NCBI GenBank assembly: GCA_964398785.1
Contig: CAYNNQ010000006.1
Location: forward strand, 1 to 64,000
Source: CAYNNQ01 sp964398785
Lineage (GTDB): Bacteria > Desulfobacterota > Desulfovibrionia > Desulfovibrionales > Desulfonatronovibrionaceae
Direction of reading: 5' to 3'
DNA: 64,000 bases
Shown here: positions 8,022-17,671 of the stretch, one piece after another
How the letters are laid out: every line of letters starts with the position of its first letter
Numbering within the stretch: the first letter of the stretch is position 1
Notes under the pieces: model-generated
Seen by the model: the letters and a program-made list of their open reading frames with translations, nothing else
The model's database searches: none
What the model was told of the DNA's origin: nothing
Made by a program: the position numbers and the translations under genes

Positions 8022-9335
8022 TTATTCCTCCGGGAAAAGCCTTTTTATCTTTTTTCGCATGCCCTCCCGGCTGAGACCCAGAATCTTGGCCGCCTGGGTC
8101 TTATTATCGTCCGTGGCTTCCAGGGCCCTTTGGATCAGCTTTTTTTCATGCTCGGCCAGACTGCTGAACCCGTTCAGTCCCAAATCCGCTTCGGATTTAT
8201 CTATATCCAGGGACTGATTCGGAGCAAAAACCGCTTGCCCTGTTTCCGTATCCCCGCTTTCATGTCCTACAATCCAGGGAGAAAGATCCTCCGGTTTTAC
8301 CTCCGAGGAATAGGAAAGCGCCACCAGGCGCTCCACCTCGTTTTCCAGCTCGCGGACATTACCGGGCCAGGAATAACTCATGAGCGCATCCATGGCCTCC
8401 GGTCGGACCTTCATGACCGGCCTGCCCATGCTCCGGCAGTGCACGGCCAGAAATTTCTTCAGCAAAAGGGGAATGTCCTCGGGACGCTCCCGCAACGGGG
8501 GGATGTGGATGGAGACCACGTTCAGCCGATAGTAAAGGTCCTTTCGGAAATCCCCGGATTCGACCAGGGACTTGAGATCCTGGTTGGCGGCAGCCAGTAC
8601 CCGGATATCCACGCAGATCGATTTCGAGCCCCCGACCCGGACCAACTCCCGTTCTTCCAGGACGCGCAGGATTTTGGCCTGACTGGCCATGGACATATCC
8701 GCGACTTCATCCAGAAGCAGAGTACCCCCGTCCGCCTGCTCCATAAGCCCCTTGCGCTTGCCAACGCCGGTGGCCACGCCCTTTTCGATCCCAAAGAGCT
8801 CGCTTTCAAAAAGTGTCTCCGGAACCGCCGAACAATTAATGGCCACGAACGGAGCGGATTTGCGGAAGGAATTGTAATGCAGGGCCTTGGCCACAAGCTC
8901 CTTACCGGTCCCGGTCTCCCCGGTTATGAGCACGTTGACCGGGGTGTCGGCTATGCGCTCTATACGGTTCAGGATGTCGCGCATGATCGGGCTCTGGGCC
9001 ACGATGCGCTTGGAGGAATAACGCTCCATTAGTCCTTTTTTAAGGCCGGCATTCTCATTTCTGAGTTTTTTGCGCGACTCCTCCAGCTCCTTGTTCGCCC
9101 GCCTGAGTTCGACCAGGACCTCTTCCATGTGATACTCGCGGGCCTCGACCTTGACCAGCATCATCCCGAAAGATTCGGCCAGCCTGGAAATCTGCTCCGG
9201 ATAGACATTTTGCTTGGTCAGTTCAAAAAGCTCACCCACCCGATCATACTTGTTCCAGGCCAGATCGTGGCAGACCTGTTCCATTTTTTCCAACAGTTGT
9301 TCCACTCCCGGCGTAAGAAATTCCTTATTATCCAT
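8022..9335 (-). CDS. Sigma-54-dependent activator with altered GAFTGA loop
   Basis: The protein has no receiver or GAF domain. A ~125-residue helical/coiled-coil N-terminus is followed by the AAA+ domain: Walker A GETGTGKE, Walker B GGTLLLDEVADM and the arginine-finger region VSIHIPPLRERPEDIP. A Fis-type helix-turn-helix ends the protein (DNKTQAAKILGLSREGMRKK). The loop that contacts sigma-54 is normally GAFTGA but reads GVATGV here; the threonine is kept and the phenylalanine lost. The ATG at 9335 follows an AAGGGG site and is preferred over an ATG 33 bp upstream that has none. It is convergent with the autotransporter gene (9-bp gap), so a regulatory link is possible but not shown. Confidence 0.88.
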   Translation of the reverse strand: MDNKEFLTPGVEQLLEKMEQVCHDLAWNKYDRVGELFELTKQNVYPEQISRLAESFGMMLVKVEAREYHMEEVLVELRRANKELEESRKKLRNENAGLKKGLMERYSSKRIVAQSPIMRDILNRIERIADTPVNVLITGETGTGKELVAKALHYNSFRKSAPFVAINCSAVPETLFESELFGIEKGVATGVGKRKGLMEQADGGTLLLDEVADMSMASQAKILRVLEERELVRVGGSKSICVDIRVLAAANQDLKSLVESGDFRKDLYYRLNVVSIHIPPLRERPEDIPLLLKKFLAVHCRSMGRPVMKVRPEAMDALMSYSWPGNVRELENEVERLVALSYSSEVKPEDLSPWIVGHESGDTETGQAVFAPNQSLDIDKSEADLGLNGFSSLAEHEKKLIQRALEATDDNKTQAAKILGLSREGMRKKIKRLFPEE

Positions 9336-9679
9336 GGCTACCCCTTGTTTCCGGACATCTCTTTCCATAACCGGAACATACGGCTCTTTTCACTCATTAT
9401 GGACTATACCTGTATTTGGTCACCGCATTTGTTTTTGTCACATTCTTGGCTTTGGGTTTTCCAAGCACAGACATCCGCTATTGACTCTGAGCGCGAATCC
9501 CGAATTCCTTGCCAACGCAAAAAAGTCTAACCATGCGTATTCTGGGAAAATCCACGGGGGTCATTTATAATCCGGAGTTATAGCACCCAAATTGTATCGG
9601 GAAATAATCTGCTGCGAAAGTCAAACCCAAAACACGCGTACCATTTTTTTAAAAACCCCGAAACCCCGAAACAACCTAG

Positions 9680-9878
9680 ATTACTTAGTTCTTATCCGGA
9701 AATTCAAAAATTTCCGGGTTTAGAAAAATCACCTTTCCAATTCGGAAATGAGCTTTTTCCTGTTTAACAAGGAAATTAGGTAATTAGGAGCGAGGGTATC
9801 TTAATACGTGATCGAATAATTACGAAGATTGACGCCGTTAAAATGGAAAAGGGCCTTTTCCGGATAGAAGCTACTTAG
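9680..9878 (+). repeat. MITE-like element, copy A (with target duplication)
   Basis: Element 9689-9869 (181 bp) begins TTCTTATCCGGAAATT and ends TTTCCGGATAGAA, an imperfect inverted repeat of about 15 bp. It is flanked by ATTACTTAG (9680-9688) and GCTACTTAG (9870-9878), a 9-bp duplication matching at seven positions. A 9-bp perfect hairpin (CCGGAAATT/AATTTCCGG) lies at the left end. The rest of 9369-10146 holds no gene I can support. Confidence 0.85.
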
Positions 9879-10146
9879 ACGGATGGACAAATACTGGGCT
9901 AAAGACATTTCGTTGGGAACCAACTTGGGAAAACTTACCCTATCTCCATCCCAATCTTCCTATTTCCGGACTTGCCCTTGCTTTCAGATTCAACTATATA
10001 AGTCTTTCCCTTCCTAGCCCATAACCATGTATCCTTTTGATTTCCCCTACGGATAGTTGTTTTGGAGCGGACAATTACGGCTGTTTTTGTCTAAAGGGAG
10101 GCTGTGCTTTGAATACTTGATAAATTTCTAATTGGAGTAACTGAAA

Positions 10147-11994
10147 ATGGCTGAAAAAAAACATAATGATAAACTCCGCAATCTGGCCATAATAGCGCAT
10201 GTGGACCACGGCAAAACCACGCTTGTGGACGCTATGTTCCGTCAAAGCGGAGTATTCCGCGAAGGGCAGGAAGTGGACGAGCGACTAATGGACAACATGG
10301 ACCTGGAACGTGAACGTGGAATCACCATTGCGGCCAAGAATTGTTCCGTTATGTGTCAAGGCGTACGCATCAACATCATAGACACGCCGGGACACGCTGA
10401 CTTCGGAGGAGAAGTGGAGCGCGCCCTGTCCATGGCTGACGGCGCCCTCCTGCTCGTGGACGCCTCCGAGGGCCCTTTGCCACAAACCCGTTTCGTTCTG
10501 AGCAAGGCCCTGGAGGCCAACCTGCCTATAATCGTGACCATTAACAAGATAGACCGCCAGGAAGCCCGACCGGCAGGAGTCCTGGACGAAGTATACGATC
10601 TATTGATTGAATTGGACGCCTCGGAAGAGCAACTGGAATTCCCTGTGCTTTACGCCATTGGACGCGAGGGGGTGGCCTCGGAATCCCCGGAAATTCGAGG
10701 CGAGAATCTGCAACCTGTTTTCCAATCCATTCTAAAATGCATCCCTCCGCCGAAATACAACCCGCGGCACCCTTTGCAAATGCTCATCTCCGACCTGGGC
10801 TATTCCGACTTTGTAGGACGCCTGGCCGTGGGGAAGATAAGCAACGGCTCAATTTGTCTCAAGGACAATCTGGTCTGTGTTGGGGAAGGAGGTAAACAAC
10901 AGTCGTTAAAGATATCCAAGCTCCAAATCTACGAAGGGATGCAGCTAAAGGATGTTGAAAAGGCGGAAGCCGGAGATATAGCAGTTATTGCCGGACTAAA
11001 CACAATACGTATCGGGGACACTATATGTCACCAGGAAAACCCCAGCCCCCTTCGCCGAATCACTGTGGACGAGCCCACAGTAGCCATGAAATTCACGGTC
11101 AACGATTCCCCTCTGAGCGGGAAGGAGGGCAAATATGTCCAGTTCGGTCGCATCCGGGAACGGCTGGAAAAGGAAGTACTGGCCAATGTAGCCATCGCCA
11201 CGGAAGAAATCGATGCCCCGGACACAATTGTGGTCAAGGGACGGGGAGAGTTCCAGCTGTCCATTCTAATCGAGACCATGCGCCGTGAAGGATTTGAATT
11301 TAGCGTGGGCCGGCCGGAAGTCATTTTCCGTTATGAAGACGGACAGAAGCTTGAGCCTATGGAACGCTTATACGTGGATTGCGAAGAGCAATATATGGGT
11401 GTCGTGACTGAGAAAATTTCCCTGCGCAGGGGAAAAATGACCAATGTCATCAACAACGGTCAGGGCAGAGTACGTATGGAATTTTCCGTTCCGGCCCGGG
11501 GCCTTATTGGTTACCGGGACGAGTTTCTGACCGACACCCGCGGGACCGGACTACTGCATTCCAGATTCGAGGGCTATGGCCCTTTCCGTGGAGAGTTTCC
11601 AAGCCGCTTCACCGGCTCCATTGTCTCTGATCGGGCAGGCACTGCCGTCCCTTATGCCCTCTTCAATCTCGAGCCCCGCGGACAGCTTTTCATTCAGCCC
11701 AACGATCCTGTATACGAAGGTATTATCATCGGAGAACACAACCGCGATCAGGACATAGACGTCAACCCGTGCAAGGGAAAGAAACTGACCAATGTCCGCG
11801 CTGCCGCCAAAGACGAACACGTCACCCTGACTCCGATCAGGCCGCTATCTCTGGAAATGGCCATAAACTTCATCCGCGAAGACGAACTACTCGAGGTCAC
11901 TCCAGAATCTTTGCGCATGCGCAAAACAGAACTCTCTGCGCAAAAAAGGCACAGTCAGAAAGTACGCAAAAGCAAAAATCAAAGCGCAACCTGA
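10147..11994 (+). CDS. typA: Ribosome-binding GTPase TypA/BipA
   Basis: TypA is an EF-G-like translational GTPase that binds 70S ribosomes and helps 50S assembly and stress adaptation. At 615 residues it has the usual length. All G-motifs are present: AHVDHGKTTLVD (G1), ERGITI (G2, preceded by LERER), DTPGHADF (G3) and NKIDRQEARP (G4). The domain III/V region includes GRGEFQLSILIETMRREGFE and the TypA-typical EPRGQLFIQPNDPVYEGIIIGEHNR. It is transcribed alone, 16 bases after a GGAG-containing leader, and is separated from both neighbours by repeat-bearing intergenic DNA. Confidence 0.97.
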   Translation: MAEKKHNDKLRNLAIIAHVDHGKTTLVDAMFRQSGVFREGQEVDERLMDNMDLERERGITIAAKNCSVMCQGVRINIIDTPGHADFGGEVERALSMADGALLLVDASEGPLPQTRFVLSKALEANLPIIVTINKIDRQEARPAGVLDEVYDLLIELDASEEQLEFPVLYAIGREGVASESPEIRGENLQPVFQSILKCIPPPKYNPRHPLQMLISDLGYSDFVGRLAVGKISNGSICLKDNLVCVGEGGKQQSLKISKLQIYEGMQLKDVEKAEAGDIAVIAGLNTIRIGDTICHQENPSPLRRITVDEPTVAMKFTVNDSPLSGKEGKYVQFGRIRERLEKEVLANVAIATEEIDAPDTIVVKGRGEFQLSILIETMRREGFEFSVGRPEVIFRYEDGQKLEPMERLYVDCEEQYMGVVTEKISLRRGKMTNVINNGQGRVRMEFSVPARGLIGYRDEFLTDTRGTGLLHSRFEGYGPFRGEFPSRFTGSIVSDRAGTAVPYALFNLEPRGQLFIQPNDPVYEGIIIGEHNRDQDIDVNPCKGKKLTNVRAAAKDEHVTLTPIRPLSLEMAINFIREDELLEVTPESLRMRKTELSAQKRHSQKVRKSKNQSAT

Positions 11995-12171
11995 AAACAA
12001 TCCGACTCCCGTGCTTCCCGAAAAGCACATTGCCGCCACATATGGCTGGGCAAGTAGAGCCATATCCCCCAGGTTGCACTAATTTGCAAGATGGTCTAGC
12101 AATTAAGATATGGTTCCTCGACGTTTGGTATGGATTTTTTCCGCCAGATTTTTATGTATAAATTTTCTGTA

Positions 12172-12299
12172 CAGAGGCAACTGCATAAAGTCGAAGGCTG
12201 GAGTTAGATGCACAATTAAATCTTGCAACTCTTTGATTTTATTTAAGCCATAGCAATTAACACTTTTTGCAAAAACATATTTTTTACAGGAGTCTCTTG
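12172..12299 (+). repeat. Dispersed repeat family 3, copy 1 (short inverted-repeat element)
   Basis: This 128-bp A/T-rich unit starts CAGAGGCAACTGCATAAAGTCG and ends ACAGGAGTCTCTTG, the two ends being imperfect inverted repeats. It is homologous along its length to 52221-52356. With MITE copy B it fills most of the 11995-12589 gap, where I see no gene. Confidence 0.65.
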
Positions 12300-12338
12300 T
12301 ATATACGACAATTAGGACGGTTCAATTTCCCGAATTTT

Positions 12339-12538
12339 GGGACCTAGTTCTTATCCGGAAATTAAAAAATTTCCGGGTTTAGAAATATCACCTTTCCAAT
12401 TCGGAAATGAAAATTTTGCCTGTTTAACAAGGAAATTAAGTAATTAGGAGCGAGCGTATCCTAATACGTGACCGAATAATTACGAAAATTGACGCCGTTA
12501 AAATGGAAAAGGGCCATTTCCGGATGGAAACTAACTAG
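12339..12538 (+). repeat. MITE-like element, copy B
   Basis: Element 12348-12529 (182 bp) has the same ends and interior as copies A and D. Left flank GGGACCTAG and right flank ACTAACTAG share only the last positions (ACCTAG/AACTAG), so the duplication has decayed or the insertion is old. It ends about 50 bp before the ATG of the MHS transporter. Confidence 0.82.
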
Positions 12539-12589
12539 ACAGCCTGCCCCAAAAGGGAACAATGCAGTCTACAGACAAAGGGAGGATGC

Positions 12590-13861
12590 ATGGCCACCAA
12601 AGGAAATGCTGAATCGCGCGCGGTTGTCCTGGGAGGATTATCCGGGAACATCATGGAATGGTATGATTTCGCGGTTTACGGATACTTTGCTCCGGTAATA
12701 TCCCAGCAGTTTTTTCCCTCCAAGGACCCCATGACCTCAATTATAGCTACTTTCGGGGCATTTGCCGCCGGTTTCCTGGTTCGTCCCCTGGGAGGAATTA
12801 TCTTCGGCCACTTGGGAGACCGCGTGGGCCGGAAATTCGTGATGATACTCTCCGGGATACTCATGGCCGTGCCCAGTTTCCTCATCGGGATTTTGCCCAC
12901 CTATTCCCAGATAGGTGTATGGGCGGCCATACTTCTGATTCTGCTGCGTATTGTCCAAGGCCTTTCCGTAGGAGGGGAATATACAACTTCCATAATCTTC
13001 CTTGCGGAACATGCCAAACGTGGCTCCCGGGGATTCATGGCTAGCTGGAGCAGCGTGGGGGCAGTGGCCGGAGCACTTTTAGGTTCGGCTGTAGGCGCTT
13101 TTTTCAACACGATATTGAGTGATCCCGCCCTGCATACCTGGGGATGGCGTATGGGATTCATCCTGTCCCTGGCCGTGGGGGGGACGGCAATGTATCTGAG
13201 TAAAAAAGTGCCGGAAGTGCCCATGGACAAAGAGGAAAAAGAAGATTTCGAGGGTCCCCCCATGGGAGTGGCACTGCGTACGCAAAAAGCGGCCATGCTT
13301 CGGGTCATCGGTATTGTTTTGGCCTATTCCGTGGGCTATTATCTTGTATTTTTATATATCACCACCTTCTTGATCGACATCGTCAAAATCCCGGCTTCCG
13401 AGGCCTTGGACATCAATACAGTAAGCATGATTGTACTCATGGGCCTGCTCCCGGTTATGGCCAAGATTTCGGATAAAATAGGCCGCAAACCGGTCCTGCT
13501 ATCCGCATCCATCGGCCTTCTCGTCCTCAGTTACCCCCTTTTCTGGATGATGCACCACCACGAGGCAATGATCATCCTTGGCGGTCAATTGGGCTTTGCC
13601 CTATTTATCGCCGCATTTGCCGGGACCAATCCGGTAACCATGGTCGAGGCCTTCCCCTCACATCTCCGGTGCAGTGCCATGTCCTTCGCATTCAACGTCT
13701 GTTTCGCCCTATTCGGAGGCACCACGCCCATGGTTGCATCCTACCTGATCCAGCACACGGACGATGACCTGTCCATAGCCTTTCTTTTGATGGCAGCCGC
13801 TCTTTTGTCCCTGGTAGCCCTTTTGTTCCACCCGGAAACATCCAAAAAAAGCCTGCACTGA
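12590..13861 (+). CDS. MHS-family MFS proton symporter
   Basis: The 423-residue protein has twelve predicted membrane segments and the metabolite:H+ symporter signatures: NIMEWYDFAVYGYFAPVISQ near the start, GHLGDRVGRKFVM in loop 2-3, and RIVQGLSVGGEYTTSIIFL before helix 5, then SDKIGRKPVLL in loop 8-9. Relatives such as ProP, ShiA and KgtP take up betaine, proline, shikimate or alpha-ketoglutarate; the substrate here cannot be read from sequence. A GGGAGGATGC site precedes the ATG. It appears monocistronic. A short hairpin (GGGG-AAACCT-CCCC) follows the stop but lacks a T-run. Confidence 0.9.
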   Translation: MATKGNAESRAVVLGGLSGNIMEWYDFAVYGYFAPVISQQFFPSKDPMTSIIATFGAFAAGFLVRPLGGIIFGHLGDRVGRKFVMILSGILMAVPSFLIGILPTYSQIGVWAAILLILLRIVQGLSVGGEYTTSIIFLAEHAKRGSRGFMASWSSVGAVAGALLGSAVGAFFNTILSDPALHTWGWRMGFILSLAVGGTAMYLSKKVPEVPMDKEEKEDFEGPPMGVALRTQKAAMLRVIGIVLAYSVGYYLVFLYITTFLIDIVKIPASEALDINTVSMIVLMGLLPVMAKISDKIGRKPVLLSASIGLLVLSYPLFWMMHHHEAMIILGGQLGFALFIAAFAGTNPVTMVEAFPSHLRCSAMSFAFNVCFALFGGTTPMVASYLIQHTDDDLSIAFLLMAAALLSLVALLFHPETSKKSLH

Positions 13862-14005
13862 TCGTGGTGGGGAAACCTCCCCAGAGCTTTGTCTATGATT
13901 TTTTAGATTACCAACGTGCGGGGATAACTCTCGAATAATTCCTACTTTGGACAGTTTCCGGGAAATGAATACATGGGAAGAGACAAGTGGTGGAAACAGA
14001 AAGGG

Positions 14006-14176
14006 CTTAGGTGCTTCTTATCCGGAAATTCAAAAATTTCCGGTTTTAGAAATTTCACCTTTCCAATTCGGAAATGGGTAGTCATGAGCGAGCGTATCTC
14101 AATACGTGATCGAATAATTACGAAAATTGACGCCGTTAAAATGGAAAAGGGCCATTTCCGGATGGAACTAGGTACA
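14006..14176 (+). repeat. MITE-like element, copy C (abutting bioB)
   Basis: Element 14015-14167 (153 bp) lacks about 30 bp of the interior seen in full copies. The flanks CTTAGGTGC and CTAGGTACA share TAGGTRC, consistent with a target duplication. Its right boundary coincides with the bioB stop codon (CTA on this strand at 14168-14170). Confidence 0.8.
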
Positions 14177-15148
14177 GTTAAGCCCCAAACTGCGGATAAG
14201 GGAAATGTCCTGACTAGTCGTGCGGCCGCGCACCGTAAGATAATTGCCAGTCATGACCCGGCTGGCCCCGGCCTGGAATATGAGCGGATGCAGTTCACCA
14301 AGGTTTTCCATCCGGCCGCCGCAGACAATAATTTCCTTGTCGGGGAGGATAAAACGGAGCATGGCTATTACCTTCAAACAGCGCAAGGCGGATGGGGGAG
14401 AGATATCTCCCAACGGAGTGCCGGGTACCGGGACTAGGAAATTGACCGGGACCGCGTCCACGTCCAGATCGCGCAGCAGGACTCCCAGATCGGCCACATG
14501 CCGGTCCGTTTCACCTATTCCGAACACCCCTCCACTGCATACGGACAGCCCCGCTTTCTTGGCTGCGCGCACAGTCTCCACGCGCTTTTCAAAGCTGTGT
14601 GTGGTGCAAATGTTGGCAAAGACCTCCGGGGCGGCCTCCAGGTTATGGTGGTAACGGGTAAGACCGGCCTCTTTCATCCTTTCCAGATCATTCCCGCCTA
14701 CCATGCCCAGTGATGCGCACATCCCTATCTCCGGGGACAACGATTCCAGAACGGGCAAAATCTTCCGAACTTCCCCTCTACCCATTCCCCGGCCGGAGGT
14801 AACAATGGAATACCTGTCCACTCCGGCGGAGATACAGGCACGGCCCGCCTCGATCATGTTCTGCCACGGGACCAGGGGATATTCTTCAATATCTGCACGG
14901 CTACGCCGGGATTGTGCGCAAAAAGCACAATCCTCGCTACATGCCCCGGAACGGGCGTTGAGTATAGAGCAAAGACTTATCCGGTTTTCGAAAAAATTTT
15001 CCCGCAAATATTCCGCCCCCGGCAGGAGTTCGCGGACCCGTTTGCGGGGATGACGGATTAGCGACTCCAGGTCATCACCCCGCAAGCCGCCGCTGGCTGC
15101 GGCCCTAGACGCGCGTTGCAGCCAAAAATCCCTGAAGTCCGTACTCAT
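14168..15148 (-). CDS. bioB: Biotin synthase
   Basis: BioB is the radical-SAM enzyme that inserts sulfur into dethiobiotin. The cluster motif CSEDCAFCAQS supplies the CxxxCxxC cysteines for the 4Fe-4S centre; downstream family blocks include YHHNLEAAPEVFANICTTHS and CSGGVFGIGET. The start at 15148 gives a normal 326 residues and is preceded by GGTGGTGA, 7 bp after the bioD stop; an upstream in-frame ATG at 15202 would overlap bioD by 47 bp. The last codons and the TAG stop fall in the target site of MITE copy C, so the C-terminus may have been altered by the insertion. Confidence 0.95.
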   Translation of the reverse strand: MSTDFRDFWLQRASRAAASGGLRGDDLESLIRHPRKRVRELLPGAEYLRENFFENRISLCSILNARSGACSEDCAFCAQSRRSRADIEEYPLVPWQNMIEAGRACISAGVDRYSIVTSGRGMGRGEVRKILPVLESLSPEIGMCASLGMVGGNDLERMKEAGLTRYHHNLEAAPEVFANICTTHSFEKRVETVRAAKKAGLSVCSGGVFGIGETDRHVADLGVLLRDLDVDAVPVNFLVPVPGTPLGDISPPSALRCLKVIAMLRFILPDKEIIVCGGRMENLGELHPLIFQAGASRVMTGNYLTVRGRTTSQDISLIRSLGLNCT

Positions 15149-15155
15149 CAGTATA

Positions 15156-15827
15156 TCACCACCACATATGATCGAAAGACTTTTCTCCGGCCTCTCGGAC
15201 ATGTTTCGCGGACAATTCAGGGAGATAATCCACCTCAGCGAGTACTTTTACCCGGCCCATTTTCTCTATAGCCTCCCGGTTGTCCCTGTTCCGAACCCCG
15301 TTCAAGACGACGCCAAAAACCCGCAGACCGGAAGAACGCAACCTGTCCACAGTAAGCAGGGTATGGTTGATTGTCCCCAATCCGGAACGGGCCACCACCA
15401 GTACCGGGGCGTTTAGATAAGACATCAGGTCTATCATGTATTCTTCCTGATTTAGGGGTACCATAAGTCCTCCGGCTCCCTCGGCCAACACCGGAAACTC
15501 GCTCTCTGGCCAAAAAACACGGGAGATCTCAATACGCTTGCCTTCCCGGTAAGCCGCCAAATGCGGGGACACGGGATCCGCAAACAAATACTCCTCCGGG
15601 AACAAACGTTCTCGGGGTAAACCGCATATACGGGCGATCCAAGAAGAATCCGTCTCCTCTACGGCCCCGGTCTGAATCGGCTTCCAATAGGCGGCGTCAA
15701 TTCTCGCCGCAAGCATACCCGAAACCAGGGTCTTGCCCACTCCGGTGTCCGTTCCGGTCACGAACATCCTTTGTGGCCAACCGGAGAGGGACAGGGAAAA
15801 TCCCTGTTCGCTCACGGCAGTGCTCAT
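15156..15827 (-). CDS. bioD: Dethiobiotin synthetase
   Basis: BioD closes the ureido ring from 7,8-diaminopelargonate, CO2 and ATP in the cytoplasm. The P-loop TGTDTGVGKT sits near residue 22 and is followed by YWKPIQTG, which holds the family's catalytic lysine; EGAGGLMVPL and ARSGLGTINHTLLT are further family blocks. The start at 15827 overlaps the bioA stop by four bases (ATGA), indicating translational coupling; a longer frame starts at 15866 inside bioA. The gene is the middle member of a bioA-bioD-bioB operon on the minus strand. Confidence 0.94.
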   Translation of the reverse strand: MSTAVSEQGFSLSLSGWPQRMFVTGTDTGVGKTLVSGMLAARIDAAYWKPIQTGAVEETDSSWIARICGLPRERLFPEEYLFADPVSPHLAAYREGKRIEISRVFWPESEFPVLAEGAGGLMVPLNQEEYMIDLMSYLNAPVLVVARSGLGTINHTLLTVDRLRSSGLRVFGVVLNGVRNRDNREAIEKMGRVKVLAEVDYLPELSAKHVREAGEKSFDHMWW

Positions 15828-17113
15828 TCTTCCATCTCTTCCGCTATGGTCCGCATGGCCGAACACAGTTTACGGAGATTCTGTGCGGAAATCACATAAG
15901 GGGGCATTATATAGATGAGATTCCGGAAGGGGCGGATCCATACGCCCATTTCCACCAATCTCTTCTGGGCCCAGGGGACATCCACCTCCCGGTGCATCTC
16001 CAGGACTCCTATAGCTCCCAGTACACGCACATCCCGCACTCCGGAAAGCTCCCGGCACCCATCCAGTTCCTCGCGCATTATATTCCCGATAGAGGCCACC
16101 TTGTCCTTCCATGAAGAACGTAAAAGCAAATCAATACTGGCGTTGGCCACTGCGCAAGCCAGGGGATTGGCCATAAAAGTGGGGCCATGCATGAACACGC
16201 CTGGTCCGCTATCGCTCACGCCCAAGGCTATTTCTTCAGTGCAAAGAGTTGCGGCCAGGCTCATGTACCCCCCGGTAAGGGCCTTGCCCAAGCAAAGTAT
16301 ATCCGGAGACACATCTGCATGGTCACAGGCAAAAAGTTGTCCGGTCCGTCCGAAACCGGTGGCGATTTCATCGGCAATAAAAAGTACTTCGTACTGGTCA
16401 CAAATTTCCCGCACCCGGGATAAATACTGCGGGGAATAAAAACGCATGCCTCCCGCACCCTGCACCACAGGCTCCAGAATCACCGCGGCTATACTCGAAC
16501 CGGCCTCATCCAAGATACGAACCAATTCGGCCGTATCCTCTTCCATACACGGTTCATCAAAAGCGCATTGCGGTTCGGAAATAAAATAATTTTCCGGCAT
16601 ATATCCCTGGAATGCAGAATGCATTCCAGTAATCGGATCACAGACGGACATGGCTCCGAGTGTATCCCCGTGATACCCTTTTCGCAGGGACACAAACTTC
16701 GTTCGCTCCTGTTGTCCTTTGCCCTGCCAGTACTGAAGGGCCATTTTAAGAGCCACTTCCACGGAAACCGACCCGGAATCAGCGAAAAATACCCGCTCCA
16801 ATCCATCCGGAACAAGCTCCACCAGGGTACGGGACAACTCCACCGCCGGCTCGTGCGTAAGCCCCCCGAACATGACATGGCTCATGTTTGCCACCTGTTC
16901 CTGAAGGGCCTGATTCAAAATCGGATTGTTGTAGCCGTGGATCATGCACCACCACGAGGACATCCCGTCTATGAGCGTACGGCAGTCGCTTAGATGAAGA
17001 TAGACTCCCCGGGCATTTAATACCGGATATACGGGCAATGGATCCCGGACGGAAGTGTACGGATGCCAAATATGTTTCTGATCGATCTCTAGCATTCTTT
17101 TTGTTTCCAGCAT
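15824..17113 (-). CDS. bioA: Adenosylmethionine-8-amino-7-oxononanoate aminotransferase
   Basis: BioA is the PLP enzyme that uses SAM as amino donor to make 7,8-diaminopelargonate. The 429-residue product carries HIWHPYTS at the N-terminus, MSSWWCMIHGYNNP, SGSVSVEVALKMALQYW, the class III signature FIADEIATGFGRTG, and the PLP lysine in CLGKALTGG. An AGGGGGC site precedes the ATG. It is the first gene of the bio operon. No bioF, bioC or bioH lies in the window, so the early pimeloyl steps must be encoded elsewhere. Confidence 0.96.
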   Translation of the reverse strand: MLETKRMLEIDQKHIWHPYTSVRDPLPVYPVLNARGVYLHLSDCRTLIDGMSSWWCMIHGYNNPILNQALQEQVANMSHVMFGGLTHEPAVELSRTLVELVPDGLERVFFADSGSVSVEVALKMALQYWQGKGQQERTKFVSLRKGYHGDTLGAMSVCDPITGMHSAFQGYMPENYFISEPQCAFDEPCMEEDTAELVRILDEAGSSIAAVILEPVVQGAGGMRFYSPQYLSRVREICDQYEVLFIADEIATGFGRTGQLFACDHADVSPDILCLGKALTGGYMSLAATLCTEEIALGVSDSGPGVFMHGPTFMANPLACAVANASIDLLLRSSWKDKVASIGNIMREELDGCRELSGVRDVRVLGAIGVLEMHREVDVPWAQKRLVEMGVWIRPFRNLIYIMPPYVISAQNLRKLCSAMRTIAEEMEE

Positions 17114-17207
17114 AACGCCCCCTTTTTTTAAGGATTCCGGGACTGTCAGACAACCAGTCCACCCGGCGGGTTTTTCAATGTGGAGAAAACGGGCAATGGG
17201 AAAAAAT

Positions 17208-17237
17208 CTAAAAAAAAACCCGTCCGAGTGGACGGGG
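17208..17237 (-). terminator. Rho-independent terminator after the tRNA-Ser genes
   Basis: Read on the minus strand, CCCGTCC-ACTC-GGACGGG forms a 7-bp GC-rich stem followed by nine or more Ts. It lies about 12 bp past the tRNA-Ser(TGA) 3' end and would end the tandem tRNA transcript upstream of bioA. Confidence 0.88.
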
Positions 17238-17248
17238 AAATGATTGCA

Positions 17249-17338
17249 TGGCGGAGGGGAGAGGATTCGAACCCCCGGACCCTTACGGGTCTGCGGTTTT
17301 CAAGACCGCCGCCTTCGACCGGACTCGGCCACCCCTCC
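17249..17338 (-). tRNA. tRNA-Ser (anticodon TGA)
   Basis: The 90-nt sequence on the minus strand folds as a class II tRNA with a 7-bp acceptor (GGAGGGG/CCCCTCC), a G discriminator and an encoded CCA. The anticodon stem-loop CGGTC-TTGAAAA-CCG reads TGA. The long variable arm (CAGACCCGTAAGGGTC) is typical of serine tRNA, and GGGTTCGAATCC gives the T-loop. Confidence 0.96.
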
Positions 17339-17346
17339 ACAAAAAA

Positions 17347-17440
<94 letters not shown>

Positions 17441-17671
17441 GAAAAAAAATAAATTTAATCCAACACCCCAGCCGAGTCAAGCCTCACTTTAGGGAGAACC
17501 CAGCATGTCCAGATTTGCCCGTTAAGGCCATATATATAGTTTGACAACGCAGAACATGTCTTTGTAATGGTTTTTTTGTTTATATTTTCCCAAAAAGTCA
17601 AAGTGACTTCAAATCCCATTTCCGGCTCTGTAACCAATTATGCACGGGTAACATTCCCAAGGAGAGAATCC

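Noticed and set aside
15149..15202. Longer start for bioB
   Set aside because: It would overlap bioD by 47 bp and adds residues outside the BioB family; the ATG at 15148 has a ribosome site.
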